Source of the DNA: Rickettsiales bacterium
GTDB lineage: Bacteria > Pseudomonadota > Alphaproteobacteria > Rickettsiales > UBA1997
NCBI GenBank assembly: GCA_947487845.1
Contig: CANKYC010000019.1
Coordinates: 1-16,070, forward strand
Reading direction: 5' to 3'
DNA length: 16,070 bases
The notes below the pieces were generated by a model that made no database searches, was not told the DNA's origin, and worked only from the letters and a program-made list of their open reading frames with translations. This document shows positions 1 through 7,543 of the stretch, piece after piece. A program made the translations under genes and the position numbers. Each line of letters starts with the position of its first letter. The first letter of the stretch is position 1.

Positions 1-2072
1 TCAAAAGGCAAAACTGCGGTTTTATCTTCGATGAAATCACCAAGAACGCTGTCTTCATCATCGCCCGAAACTGGAGATTCTAAGCTTACGGGATCTTTTG
101 AAGTTCTTAAAACTTTTCTAACTTTATCAACTGGCATTAAAAGTTTGTCGGCAATTTCTTGCGCGTCGGGCGTGCGACCCAATTCTTGAGTTAATTGACG
201 CGAAGTTTTAACAATTTTGTTAATTGTTTCCACCATGTGAATTGGAATTCTGATCGTGCGAGATTGATCGGCAATTGCGCGGGTAATGGCTTGGCGAATC
301 CACCAAGTGGCGTAAGTTGAAAATTTGTAACCTCTGCGATATTCAAATTTATCAACGGCGCGCATCAAGCCAATATTGCCTTCCTGAATCAAATCAAGGA
401 ATTGTAAACCGCGATTGGTATATTTTTTTGCAATCGAAACCACCAAACGCAAGTTGGCTTCAATCATTTCTTTTTTAGCTTTTAATTCTTCTTCTTGGCT
501 GCGGCGTAAAATATTGATTAAGACTTTAAAATCAGCAATCGCAAGCCCCATAATTCTGGTGAATTTGCCGATTTTAGTTTGGATTTCACGAATTTTTTCG
601 ACACTTTGCGAAGAAAAAGCCTGCCATTTTTTATCTTTTAATTCACTGATTTTATTCAACCATTTTTCACCCTCTTCAATTCCGGGATATTGTTTTAAAT
701 AATCAATTTTGTCGATTCCGTAAGACATTGCGGTTTTTAGCAAATCAAGCTCGATTGCAATAAGTTTTTGTTGCGCTTCATAAAGCTGATCAACAAGGGC
801 TTTAATCAAGGAATCATTGAAACTTACTTCTAGTGAAAGTTTTTCAAAATCAGCTTTTAATTTGTTGATGTCTTTGTCGGTTTTAATTTCTTCGTAAGTT
901 TTGCTGTCTGATTTATCGAGAATTTTTTGGCAGATATGCGAAATTTTTTGGAATAAATCCAACATTTTCGGCATCAAAATGCGCTCCATCGAAACGAAAG
1001 AAACCACGCTTTCATCGATTTCTTCTAACTCTTCATCTTCAAATAAAGATTCTTCCGCCGGTTCAGCTGAAGCGTCAACTTGATCGTTAATAATTGCAGT
1101 TAAATCTTCTTCGCCAGTTGGTTGCGCCGCAGCTTCTTCGGCGGCTTGAGCATCGTTATTTTTAATAATTTCTTCTAATTCAGAATTGTAAGTTTCATCA
1201 ATTCTGATGATGTCGCGAAGCAAGATAGTTCCGTTCGCCAAGCCATTATACCACTCAATAAAGTGGCGCATGATAATTGGACTTTGATAGAGAGATTTTA
1301 CAGTTTTATTGCGACCTTCTTCAATGCGCATCGCGATTGCAACTTCATCTTCGCGAGTAAGAAGTTTCACCGTACTCATTGATTTGAGATAGGTTTTTAC
1401 CGAATCTTCCGAACGCTTTTGGCTTTTTTCTTCGTCTTTTGCCGCCAAACCATCTTCGGTTAATTTATCAAGATCATCTTCTTTTTCGACGATCTGAATT
1501 TTGAACTCGGTTAAAATATCAAGAATGCGATCAAGCTTACGCGGATCAATATCGGCGTCGATATTTTCATTGATTTGTTCGTGAGTCAAAAAGCCTTGGG
1601 TTTTTCCAAGTGCTAAAAGTTTTTTTAATTTTTCAGCTAAATCATTGGATAATTTTTTGCCGTCATCATCTTTTTTCAAAAGAGCGCTACGAACATCCTG
1701 AATTAATTGAAAACGTTCTGCAAGTGCGCCAGTTCTGTCGTTAACTGCAAGTTTAACTTTCTTTTCTTTTTTTGGCTTTGGCTCTTTTTTTGCTTTCGGC
1801 GCTTTTTTAATTTTAACTGGTTTTGCGGCTTTAACTTTTTTCTCAGGTTTAACTGATTTTTTTTCAATTTTTTTAGATTTTTCAGCTGGTTTAATCTTCT
1901 TTTTTGGCTCTACAACTTTAACCTTCTTAACCACTTTAATAGCAGCTTTTTTAAGCGTTTTTACTGGCTTTACGGTTTTTTTAACCTCTTTTTTAACCTC
2001 TTTCTTTATCGGCTTTTTTACAACCACTTTTTTAGCAGGTAATTTTTTTACTGGTTTTTTCTTAGCTACCAT
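1..2072 (-). CDS. rpoD: RNA polymerase housekeeping sigma factor RpoD (sigma-70), 3' end cut by window edge
   Basis: Primary sigma factor that directs RNA polymerase to -10/-35 promoters. About 690 residues are visible from an ATG at 2072. Residues ~4-108 are an unusual lysine/alanine/proline/valine tail. A region 1.1-like segment follows (LGKTQGFLTHEQINE), then region 1.2 near residue 222 (YLKSMSTVKLLTREDE) and a long acidic non-conserved region. Regions 2.1-2.4 lie at about 535-615 (RLVVSIAKKYTNRGL, LDLIQEGNIGLMRAVDKFEY, FSTYATWWIRQAITRAIADQ) and are textbook primary sigma. Region 3 follows and ends at FIEDKTAVLPF, so region 4, which reads the -35 element, lies outside the window. It starts 16 bases after dnaG, the same gene order as the macromolecular-synthesis operon of other proteobacteria but without rpsU nearby. 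The family call is certain. The function of the basic tail is unknown. Confidence 0.97.
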   Translation of the reverse strand, partial: MVAKKKPVKKLPAKKVVVKKPIKKEVKKEVKKTVKPVKTLKKAAIKVVKKVKVVEPKKKIKPAEKSKKIEKKSVKPEKKVKAAKPVKIKKAPKAKKEPKPKKEKKVKLAVNDRTGALAERFQLIQDVRSALLKKDDDGKKLSNDLAEKLKKLLALGKTQGFLTHEQINENIDADIDPRKLDRILDILTEFKIQIVEKEDDLDKLTEDGLAAKDEEKSQKRSEDSVKTYLKSMSTVKLLTREDEVAIAMRIEEGRNKTVKSLYQSPIIMRHFIEWYNGLANGTILLRDIIRIDETYNSELEEIIKNNDAQAAEEAAAQPTGEEDLTAIINDQVDASAEPAEESLFEDEELEEIDESVVSFVSMERILMPKMLDLFQKISHICQKILDKSDSKTYEEIKTDKDINKLKADFEKLSLEVSFNDSLIKALVDQLYEAQQKLIAIELDLLKTAMSYGIDKIDYLKQYPGIEEGEKWLNKISELKDKKWQAFSSQSVEKIREIQTKIGKFTRIMGLAIADFKVLINILRRSQEEELKAKKEMIEANLRLVVSIAKKYTNRGLQFLDLIQEGNIGLMRAVDKFEYRRGYKFSTYATWWIRQAITRAIADQSRTIRIPIHMVETINKIVKTSRQLTQELGRTPDAQEIADKLLMPVDKVRKVLRTSKDPVSLESPVSGDDEDSVLGDFIEDKTAVLPF

Positions 2073-2088
2073 AGTGCCTCAAGTTTTG

Positions 2089-3861
2089 TTAAGTTATTTC
2101 TTTTTCCAAAGATAAAATTTTATGTTCCAGAGAAGTTCTGTAATCAAAAATGGTTTGATGAGCTTCAATCTCGTCGATTCGGCTTAAAGAATCTTTATAT
2201 TGCAGATCTACCTGAAGTAACAAATCTCTTAGAAGTAGAACGCGAAATTTAATTAAAGCAGAGTCTAAATCACTTGTACCAAGCCTTGCAAGGATATTTT
2301 TGATATCCGATATATCATTATGAAAATCAGGATTTTCAAGGGCGGAAAGCAAATTTATTTCACCTTCGTCAATTTTATCAATTATTAACTCTTTTAAATG
2401 AGTGAGATTATCGTTGGTAAAATGCAATTCATGCACATCAAAATCTTTATCACGAAACCTTGCCAATTCAGGGAATTTGACAATAAAGGCTATAATATTT
2501 TTAGCTAAAGAATCGGCTAAATTATTTGCCGGTTTTATATAAATTTTGCTGGCAAAATTGCTAAAATTTTTAGCTGGGTTTTTTTGATTGCGACCAAGCG
2601 AAAAGAGCAAATCTTTAAAATAAAATGAAAAATATTTTTTGGTGGAAGCGTCTAAAATTGTGGCAATTTTTGTGGCTAAATTAGCTTCAATTTTAGCTTT
2701 ATTTTCGGCAGAAATTTTCTGATTTTTTTCAATTCCCAAATCGATCAAAGCAAAGTCAAACAGGCTTTCTGAAAGCGGCGTGGCGTTGCTAAAAACTTTT
2801 TCAATTGCGCGCGCGCCAAATTCTTTAATAAAATCATCGGGATCCATTTGGTTGGGCAAAATTGCAAAAGTGATATTTTTTTTGGCATTAATTAATGGCA
2901 GCGCAATTTCTGAAACGCGTTTAGCGGCGCGGATTCCCGCGACATCGCCATCAAGACAAATTACGATTTTATCGGTGATGTAAAAAAGCTCTTTTAAATG
3001 TTCCGCTCCAAGCGCGGTTCCAAGGCTGGCGACTACATTTTCAACGCCATTTGCAAAAAGGGCGATCGCGTCCATATAACCTTCGACCACAACGGCAAAA
3101 CCCTTGGTAAATATGGCTTTGCGGGCATAAAAAATATTATAAAGAGTTTGATTTTTTTTAAAGGCGTCGGTTTCAGAAGAGTTTAAATATTTCGGCATAT
3201 CGTCGCCAATCGTTCTGCCGCCAAAGGCGATAACACGATTTTTTTTGTCGGTGATTGGAAAAATCACGCGATTCCTAAATTTATCGTAGAATTTTTTACG
3301 TTCATTTTGACCGATAATTCCGGTGCGCGAAATTTCTAAATCAGTGAAATTTTCGGATTTTAAATAATTGCTTAAAGCCTCGTAGGAATTGGGCGCAAAG
3401 CCAAGACGAAATTTTTTAGCGATAGTGGAATTTAAACTGCGTTTTTTTAAATAATTTCGCGCTTCAAAACCACTTTCTTCGTAAAGAGTTTTTTCAAAAA
3501 ATTGACAGGCTTTTTCTAAAATTAAAAAATCGCGTTCCAGCTTGTTTTCTTTGACTTCGTCAACTTGAACTCGCGGAACTGGAATACCAAAATCATCAGC
3601 TAATTTTACGACAGCATCTTTGTAATCTAATCCTTCATTATTCATCACGAAACTAATGATATCGCCATGGGCGGCGCAACCAAAGCAGTGATAAAAACCT
3701 TTTAAATCATTAACGGTAAAAGACGGAGATTTTTCATTGTGAAAAGGACAAAGGCCTTGAAATTCGTGGCCACGGGCTTTCAACTTTACTTTTTTGCCAA
3801 TAACTTCCGAAGTCAAAATGCTGGAACGCAATTTTTCTGGAAATTCTTTAGGGAAAAGCAT
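2089..3861 (-). CDS. dnaG: DNA primase DnaG
   Basis: Synthesises the RNA primers for chromosomal replication, working with the replicative helicase DnaB. I chose the ATG at 3861 (590 aa) over an in-frame TTG at 3894. The ATG yields MLFPKEFPEKL, which aligns with usual DnaG N-termini, whereas the TTG adds a hydrophobic leader that makes no sense for a primase. The CHC2 zinc ribbon is complete: Cys38, His41, Cys59 and Cys62 (CPFHNEKSPSF, YHCFGC). The TOPRIM catalytic core shows EGYMD (Glu260) and DGD (Asp304, Asp306), with KYLNS typical of the RNA polymerase domain. The C-terminal ~200 residues are poorly conserved, as expected of the helicase-binding region. No clear Shine-Dalgarno is seen. 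It lies between the lipid kinase-like gene and rpoD in one apparent operon. Confidence 0.96.
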   Translation of the reverse strand: MLFPKEFPEKLRSSILTSEVIGKKVKLKARGHEFQGLCPFHNEKSPSFTVNDLKGFYHCFGCAAHGDIISFVMNNEGLDYKDAVVKLADDFGIPVPRVQVDEVKENKLERDFLILEKACQFFEKTLYEESGFEARNYLKKRSLNSTIAKKFRLGFAPNSYEALSNYLKSENFTDLEISRTGIIGQNERKKFYDKFRNRVIFPITDKKNRVIAFGGRTIGDDMPKYLNSSETDAFKKNQTLYNIFYARKAIFTKGFAVVVEGYMDAIALFANGVENVVASLGTALGAEHLKELFYITDKIVICLDGDVAGIRAAKRVSEIALPLINAKKNITFAILPNQMDPDDFIKEFGARAIEKVFSNATPLSESLFDFALIDLGIEKNQKISAENKAKIEANLATKIATILDASTKKYFSFYFKDLLFSLGRNQKNPAKNFSNFASKIYIKPANNLADSLAKNIIAFIVKFPELARFRDKDFDVHELHFTNDNLTHLKELIIDKIDEGEINLLSALENPDFHNDISDIKNILARLGTSDLDSALIKFRVLLLRDLLLQVDLQYKDSLSRIDEIEAHQTIFDYRTSLEHKILSLEKEIT

Positions 3862-3928
3862 CAATAAAACAAAAACTAAAAAATTGTTAATCAACCAAAG
3901 CTGCTTTTGATTGATTGGCTAACGGTGT

Positions 3929-4555
3929 CTAATATGTGTAATTCCAAACAATATCAAAAAATGTCATGATAATTCCAAATCCAATGGGAATTGTAAAATT
4001 ATCATCAACCTCCAAAAAACTTGGGCGTGATTCAAACATAGTCACGCAGAATAATGCGAAAAGTCCGAAAATATAAAACCACGGTCGAACATGAAAAATC
4101 ATTCCGCAAGCAATTAGAATTATCAATCCGCTCACGGCGAATGCCGCAGAACCTGAAACTGATTTTTCATAAAATGGCTGGCTGGGATAATTGCGACCAA
4201 CAATCGCCGCCAAAGCATCAGAAATTACTAAAATGGCAAAGCCAGTAACGGCAATTTCTTTTTTGAAAAGTAGAAAAGTTAAGCAAGATGCAATTCCAAC
4301 CCAAGTTGCTCCGCAGAATTTATCGCCAGTAAGTTCGTGAGGGCGTAAAATTATGCCGAAAATTTTGGCGAAAATAGTTTTAACTTTGGGATTGGTGCGA
4401 CGTAAATAATCGGGAATGGCAATTATTGATGTCAATATGGCGAAAATCATCAGGCTCGGCCATTTTCCTAAAACACAATAGCCGATTGGAACCAATATTA
4501 ATAAGAAATGCAGGGCTTTGCGAGTTAACTCATTTCGCATCGAAATTTGTTCCAT
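3929..4555 (-). CDS. CTP-dependent polyprenol/diacylglycerol kinase family membrane protein (dolichol kinase/Dgk1-like)
   Basis: A 208-residue, multi-pass inner-membrane protein related to the dolichol kinase (SEC59) / yeast Dgk1 / CDP-diglyceride synthase group, which transfers phosphate from CTP to a lipid alcohol. Visible motifs are RKALHF (12-17), GDKFCGATW (77-85), ISDALAAIVGR (111-121), KSVSGSAAF (131-139) and DDNFTIP (184-190). The order of a membrane-end aspartate, a glycine-rich KSxxGS motif and a late DDN motif matches that family. Hydrophobic segments lie near 15-50, 85-115, 137-155, 158-175 and 188-204. The substrate cannot be read from sequence. Undecaprenol or diacylglycerol are the likely bacterial options, and undecaprenol would link it to cell-wall lipid-carrier recycling beside ftsB. 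It starts seven bases after ftsB ends and is probably co-transcribed with it. Confidence 0.78.
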   Translation of the reverse strand: MEQISMRNELTRKALHFLLILVPIGYCVLGKWPSLMIFAILTSIIAIPDYLRRTNPKVKTIFAKIFGIILRPHELTGDKFCGATWVGIASCLTFLLFKKEIAVTGFAILVISDALAAIVGRNYPSQPFYEKSVSGSAAFAVSGLIILIACGMIFHVRPWFYIFGLFALFCVTMFESRPSFLEVDDNFTIPIGFGIIMTFFDIVWNYTY

Positions 4556-4562
4556 TTTATTT

Positions 4563-4928
4563 TTATTTTTTGATTTGAAGATCAGTTTTTTCTGGGTTTT
4601 TTTCGCGATAAATTACTACTTCATTTTTTCCAGCGTAGCCTAAAACTTTTCTGGCTTGTTCATCGAGAAGATCGAGGTCTAAAGATTCTAAATTCATGCC
4701 ATAAACCATATTTTTTTTGGCTTGCATGCGGGCAAAAATTTCCTGTTTTGCAATTTCTTTATTGGTGATTTGTTTTTTTAAGGTGAAAAGTTGGACTAAA
4801 CCTTTGTCGCCGAAAAAAGTGAAAAAGCCGAAATAAAAAATAATCGACAAAGCAACGCAATAGCCAATGAAAAGCGGTTTTTTAATGCGATATTTCCTGA
4901 CAAATTGATAGAGAAAATTCTCTTTCAT
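4563..4928 (-). CDS. ftsB: Cell division protein FtsB/DivIC-like (septum formation initiator)
   Basis: Small bitopic divisome protein that normally forms a complex with FtsL and FtsQ and helps activate septal peptidoglycan synthesis. It has 121 residues: a short basic cytoplasmic N-terminus, one membrane segment at ~19-39, then a periplasmic coiled-coil-like stretch (about 50-75, LKKQITNKEIAKQEI). The family's conserved C-terminal signature follows at about 83-107 (LDLDLLDEQARKVLGY, NEVVIY). In many proteobacteria ftsB lies by eno or ispD. Here it is embedded behind pdhB, and its ATG shares one base with the pdhB stop (4928), which suggests translational coupling. The length is normal for the family. 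The gene symbol rests on domain layout and signature; the alternative name DivIC describes the same superfamily. Confidence 0.85.
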   Translation of the reverse strand: MKENFLYQFVRKYRIKKPLFIGYCVALSIIFYFGFFTFFGDKGLVQLFTLKKQITNKEIAKQEIFARMQAKKNMVYGMNLESLDLDLLDEQARKVLGYAGKNEVVIYREKNPEKTDLQIKK

Positions 4929-5914
4929 TAGCTTCTAAAACAAGTTTCTTTAACGGCGGCGATAATGTTATTGGTTTTTGGAAGCGCCAATCTTTCGAGG
5001 TTGGCGGCGTAAGGAAGAGGCGCATCAACTGATGCCAATTTTTTAACTGGAGCGTCAAGATAATCAAAAGCTTCTTCCATTAAAATTGAAGCGATTTCAC
5101 TGCCGATTGAGGCGAATGGAAACCCTTCTTCAACCGTAACGCAGCGATTGGTTTTTTTAACTGATTCAACGATGGTTTCGCGATCAATTGGACGAATTGA
5201 ACGAAGATCGATAACTTCTGCTTCAATACCTTCTTTGGCTAATTCCTCTGCGGCTTCAAGGGCATATTTAACAACTAAAGAAAAGGCGATAATTGTTACA
5301 TCTTTTCCTTCGCGAAGAACTTTGGCTTTGCCGATTTCAACAATGTGATCTTCATCATATTCTTCTTCAAAAGAGAGGCCGTAAGTGATTTCATTTTCCA
5401 AGAAAACTACCGGATTAGGATCACGAATCGCCGCTTTCAATAAACCTTTGCAATCAGCAGCGCTGTAAGGAGCAACAACTTTCAAACCCGGAATCGCGCC
5501 ATACCAAGCAGCATAACATTGAGAATGTTGTGCGCCAACGCGTGAAGCCGCGCCATTTGGTCCACGAAATACGATTGGAGAACTCACTTGTCCGCCTGAC
5601 ATGTAGCAAGTTTTGGCGGCAGAATTTAGAATTTGATCAATTGCCTGCATGGCAAAGTTGAAAGTCATAAATTCAACAACAGGTTTTAAACCAGCAAAAG
5701 CCGAACCAATTGCCAAACCAGCAAAACCTTGTTCGGTGATTGGAGTATCGATTACTCTTTTTGGTCCGAATTCAGCAAGCAAACCTTGAGTGATTTTGTA
5801 AGCGCCGTTATATTCAGCAACTTCTTCGCCCATAACATAAACTTCCGGAGTTGTTCTCATTTCTTCTGCCATTGCTTCTCTTAGCGCTTCGCGAACGGTT
5901 AATTTTCTCAACAT
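4928..5914 (-). CDS. pdhB: Pyruvate dehydrogenase E1 component, beta subunit
   Basis: Beta subunit of the thiamine-diphosphate-dependent E1 that decarboxylates pyruvate and passes the acetyl group to the lipoyl arm of E2, feeding acetyl-CoA to the citric acid cycle and lipid synthesis. It has 328 residues. Diagnostic features are the N-terminal LTVREALREAMAEEM, GEEVAEYNGAYKIT with the cofactor-proximal Glu, DTPITEQGFAGLAIGSA, and the C-terminal transketolase domain with VIDLRSIRPID and VTVEEGFPFASIG. There is no N-terminal lipoyl domain, unlike the E1-beta of many free-living alphaproteobacteria, so lipoylation must reside on E2, which is not in this window. It begins one base after pdhA ends and overlaps ftsB by one base. 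Confidence 0.96.
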   Translation of the reverse strand: MLRKLTVREALREAMAEEMRTTPEVYVMGEEVAEYNGAYKITQGLLAEFGPKRVIDTPITEQGFAGLAIGSAFAGLKPVVEFMTFNFAMQAIDQILNSAAKTCYMSGGQVSSPIVFRGPNGAASRVGAQHSQCYAAWYGAIPGLKVVAPYSAADCKGLLKAAIRDPNPVVFLENEITYGLSFEEEYDEDHIVEIGKAKVLREGKDVTIIAFSLVVKYALEAAEELAKEGIEAEVIDLRSIRPIDRETIVESVKKTNRCVTVEEGFPFASIGSEIASILMEEAFDYLDAPVKKLASVDAPLPYAANLERLALPKTNNIIAAVKETCFRS

Positions 5915-5915
5915 G

Positions 5916-6926
5916 TTATTTATAAATTTCGGTTAAAAGTTCAGATTCGTCCGGTTCTGGACTATTTTTAGCAAATTCTACGATTTCATTAACTTCATTT
6001 TTAATTTCATCGTCGATTTTTTTGATGTCACTTTCGGACGCGATTTTTTCGCCTAAAATATGGGAACACAAAGAATCGATCGGGTCTTTTTCTTTTTTAC
6101 CACTTAATTCTTCTTTCGAGCGATAAGTCGCCGGATCAGACATTGAATGACCGCGATAACGATAAGTATCCATTTCCAAAATCATTGGGCCGTTGCCAGC
6201 GCGAACGTAATCTACGCATTTTTGAGCATCACGAATCACATCAAAAACATCCATGCCGTTAATTTTTACGCCCGGAATGTTGAAGCCAATGCCGCGTTTA
6301 TGAAGTTCATCAACTGACGAAGAGCGTTGTAGCGAAGTTCCCATTGCGTAATGGTTATTTTCGATGATGAAAAGAACGGGCAAATTCCACAATTTTGCCA
6401 TGTTGAAACTTTCGTAAACTTGACCTTGATGCGCGGCGCCGTCGCCGAAATAGCAATAAGTTACATTATTTGTGCCGCGATATTTATCAGCAAAAGCAAG
6501 ACCGGCGCCGATTGGAACTGAAGCGCCGACAATTCCATGTCCACCGTAAAAATGATTTTCTAAATCAAAAAGATGCATTGAACCACCTTTGCCTTTTGAT
6601 GAACCATCAGCGCGTCCCAATAATTCGGCCATGATTTTTTTTGGGTCAGAGCCAACTGAAATCATGTGGCCGTGATCACGGTAAGTTGTTATAACTTTGT
6701 CGCCTTCAATCATTGTGTGACGCATGCCCGTAGCAATTGCTTCTTGTCCAATATAAAGGTGACAAAAGCCTGCGATTAGACCCATGCCGTAAAGTTGTCC
6801 GGCTTTTTCTTCAAAGCGGCGGATTAGAAGCATTTCGCGATAGAAACTCAGAAGTTCTTTTTTAGAAAATTCCTCAACGTCTTTTTTTAAATTATGAAAC
6901 AGTTTTGGTTCAGATTTTTTTACCAT
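5916..6926 (-). CDS. pdhA: Pyruvate dehydrogenase E1 component, alpha subunit
   Basis: Alpha subunit of pyruvate dehydrogenase E1, which binds thiamine diphosphate and pairs with the adjacent PdhB to form the alpha2beta2 enzyme. It has 336 residues. The cofactor motif is clear: GDGAAHQGQ beginning at residue 161, running to the ENNHYAMGT block at 189-197. RRFEEKAGQLYGMGLIAGF near the start and YRYRGHSMSDPATYRS (255-270) are the usual E1-alpha blocks; the latter is the loop that is phosphorylated in mitochondrial E1. The ATG at 6926 has no recognisable Shine-Dalgarno upstream. The ~96 bases between the gene and the mini-element carry a candidate promoter, so pdhA may head its own transcript. 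Confidence 0.97.
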   Translation of the reverse strand: MVKKSEPKLFHNLKKDVEEFSKKELLSFYREMLLIRRFEEKAGQLYGMGLIAGFCHLYIGQEAIATGMRHTMIEGDKVITTYRDHGHMISVGSDPKKIMAELLGRADGSSKGKGGSMHLFDLENHFYGGHGIVGASVPIGAGLAFADKYRGTNNVTYCYFGDGAAHQGQVYESFNMAKLWNLPVLFIIENNHYAMGTSLQRSSSVDELHKRGIGFNIPGVKINGMDVFDVIRDAQKCVDYVRAGNGPMILEMDTYRYRGHSMSDPATYRSKEELSGKKEKDPIDSLCSHILGEKIASESDIKKIDDEIKNEVNEIVEFAKNSPEPDESELLTEIYK

Positions 6927-6980
6927 TATTAAAAAAGGAAAATTAAGTCATGAAGTGAATAGAGATGAAACGAAACGGGC

Positions 6981-7008
6981 TAGATAGTTTGGCAAAATTA
7001 AAAGTCAA
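6981..7008 (-). promoter_or_regulatory. Candidate sigma-70 promoter upstream of pdhA
   Basis: On the minus strand a good -35 box TTGACT (7003-7008) is followed after 16 bases by TATCTA (6981-6986), a weak -10 that matches TATAAT only in the first three bases. It lies ~55 bases before the pdhA ATG and on the pdhA side of the mini-element. The call rests on the -35 quality and position only. A related TTGACT also precedes rplM. Confidence 0.3.
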
Positions 7009-7023
7009 ACGAGCTAGTCTTTA

Positions 7024-7129
7024 GAGCCTGTATTCAAAATAAAATGAACTCATATTTCGTCCTAATTTTTACTAAAAAAGCGCTAAAAATATGTCAAAAT
7101 CGGATTCACTTTATTTTGAATACAGACTC
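7024..7129. mobile_element. MITE-like palindromic mini-element with 25-bp terminal inverted repeats and TA flanks
   Basis: A 106-bp non-coding element. Its left end reads GAGCCTGTATTCAAAATAAA (from 7024) and its right end is the inverse complement (GAGTCTGTATTCAAAATAAA, from 7129 backwards). Over 25 bp the arms differ at only two positions. It is bounded on both sides by TA (7022-7023 and 7130-7131), as expected from a TA target duplication. The interior (~56 bp) has no frame of note. The layout fits a miniature inverted-repeat element mobilised in trans by a transposase with TA preference, such as IS630/Tc1 or some IS5-family groups; the family is inference. It lies between the 127-aa gene and pdhA, and its right boundary supplies the third base of that gene's stop codon. 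The long stem could also act in RNA as a processing or termination structure. Confidence 0.7.
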
Positions 7130-7512
7130 TAGTTATGCAATGTCGCCATTAAAGCTTTAAAAACAACGCCATTGAAAAACTCAGCAATGGCAGGGCCAAA
7201 TTGAATTAAGCCGATGGCGAAAATAACGCAAACGGCGACTAATATTGTATATTTGACAACAGTTTCCAAAGCTAATTTTTTCATCATTTCAGTTTGGTTA
7301 ATTTCTGCGGCTTTATTCATCGATTCTTTTTTTGCCTCTTCCAACTCTTCTTCTTCAGTTATTTCCTCTTCATCTTTTGACTCGTCATGTTTTTCATCAT
7401 GCGATTTATGATACGAAACTGCTAATTTATGATCCGCGTTTATTTTGCTAGATTTTTCACTGATTTGCTTTTTCATGAAATGAAGTAACGATTTTTTAGC
7501 TTGTTCAGACAT
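7129..7512 (-). CDS. Unrecognised 127-aa acidic protein with C-terminal membrane anchor
   Basis: I do not recognise a family. The protein starts with a basic, Lys-rich segment (1-30). A His/Lys/Asp/Glu-rich stretch follows (34-48, YHKSHDEKHDESKDE), then a strongly acidic, probably helical run (48-62, EEEITEEEELEEAKK). A single hydrophobic membrane segment lies at about 86-104 (VVKYTILVAVCVIFAIG), and a short amphipathic tail ends in MATLHN. There is no signal peptide, so the charged N-terminal domain is probably cytoplasmic. The last codon is followed by TAG, whose final base belongs to the adjoining mini-element. Without the element the frame would stop at the same codon as TAA, so the protein is not truncated. 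It diverges from znuB across 47 bases. The His-rich stretch might bind metal, which would be notable beside a zinc-transport gene, but that is speculative. Confidence 0.7.
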   Translation of the reverse strand: MSEQAKKSLLHFMKKQISEKSSKINADHKLAVSYHKSHDEKHDESKDEEEITEEEELEEAKKESMNKAAEINQTEMMKKLALETVVKYTILVAVCVIFAIGLIQFGPAIAEFFNGVVFKALMATLHN

Positions 7513-7524
7513 TTTCTCGTTCAG

Positions 7525-7543
7525 GTTATTTTAAAATATTAAC
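7525..7543. promoter_or_regulatory. Imperfect palindrome in the divergent spacer, candidate operator
   Basis: The 47-base spacer between the divergent 127-aa gene and znuB holds GTTATTTTAAAATATTAAC, which has GTTA/TAAC half-sites around an AT-only centre. Zur and Fur-family operators are AT-rich palindromes of about this size, and znuB is a classical Zur target, so a Zur site is possible. AT-rich spacers often look palindromic by chance. Confidence 0.25.

Noticed and set aside
415..1083. Open plus-strand frames of 95 and 60 codons across the rpoD region
   Set aside because: They are antisense to the well-conserved RpoD frame, have no recognisable product or ribosome-binding site, and follow from its AT-rich codon use.
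3862..3894. Extended DnaG start at TTG (3894)
   Set aside because: It would add 11 hydrophobic residues that do not fit primase. The ATG at 3861 gives a family-like N-terminus.
6973..7017. Direct repeat AAACGGGCTAG / AAACGAGCTAG upstream of pdhA as an operator pair
   Set aside because: 10 of 11 bases match over 34 bp spacing, but there is no palindromic character and nothing ties it to a regulator. It could be chance.
7129..7512. The 127-aa gene as a pseudogene truncated by the mini-element
   Set aside because: Removing the element restores TAA in place of TAG at the same codon, so the protein end is unchanged.
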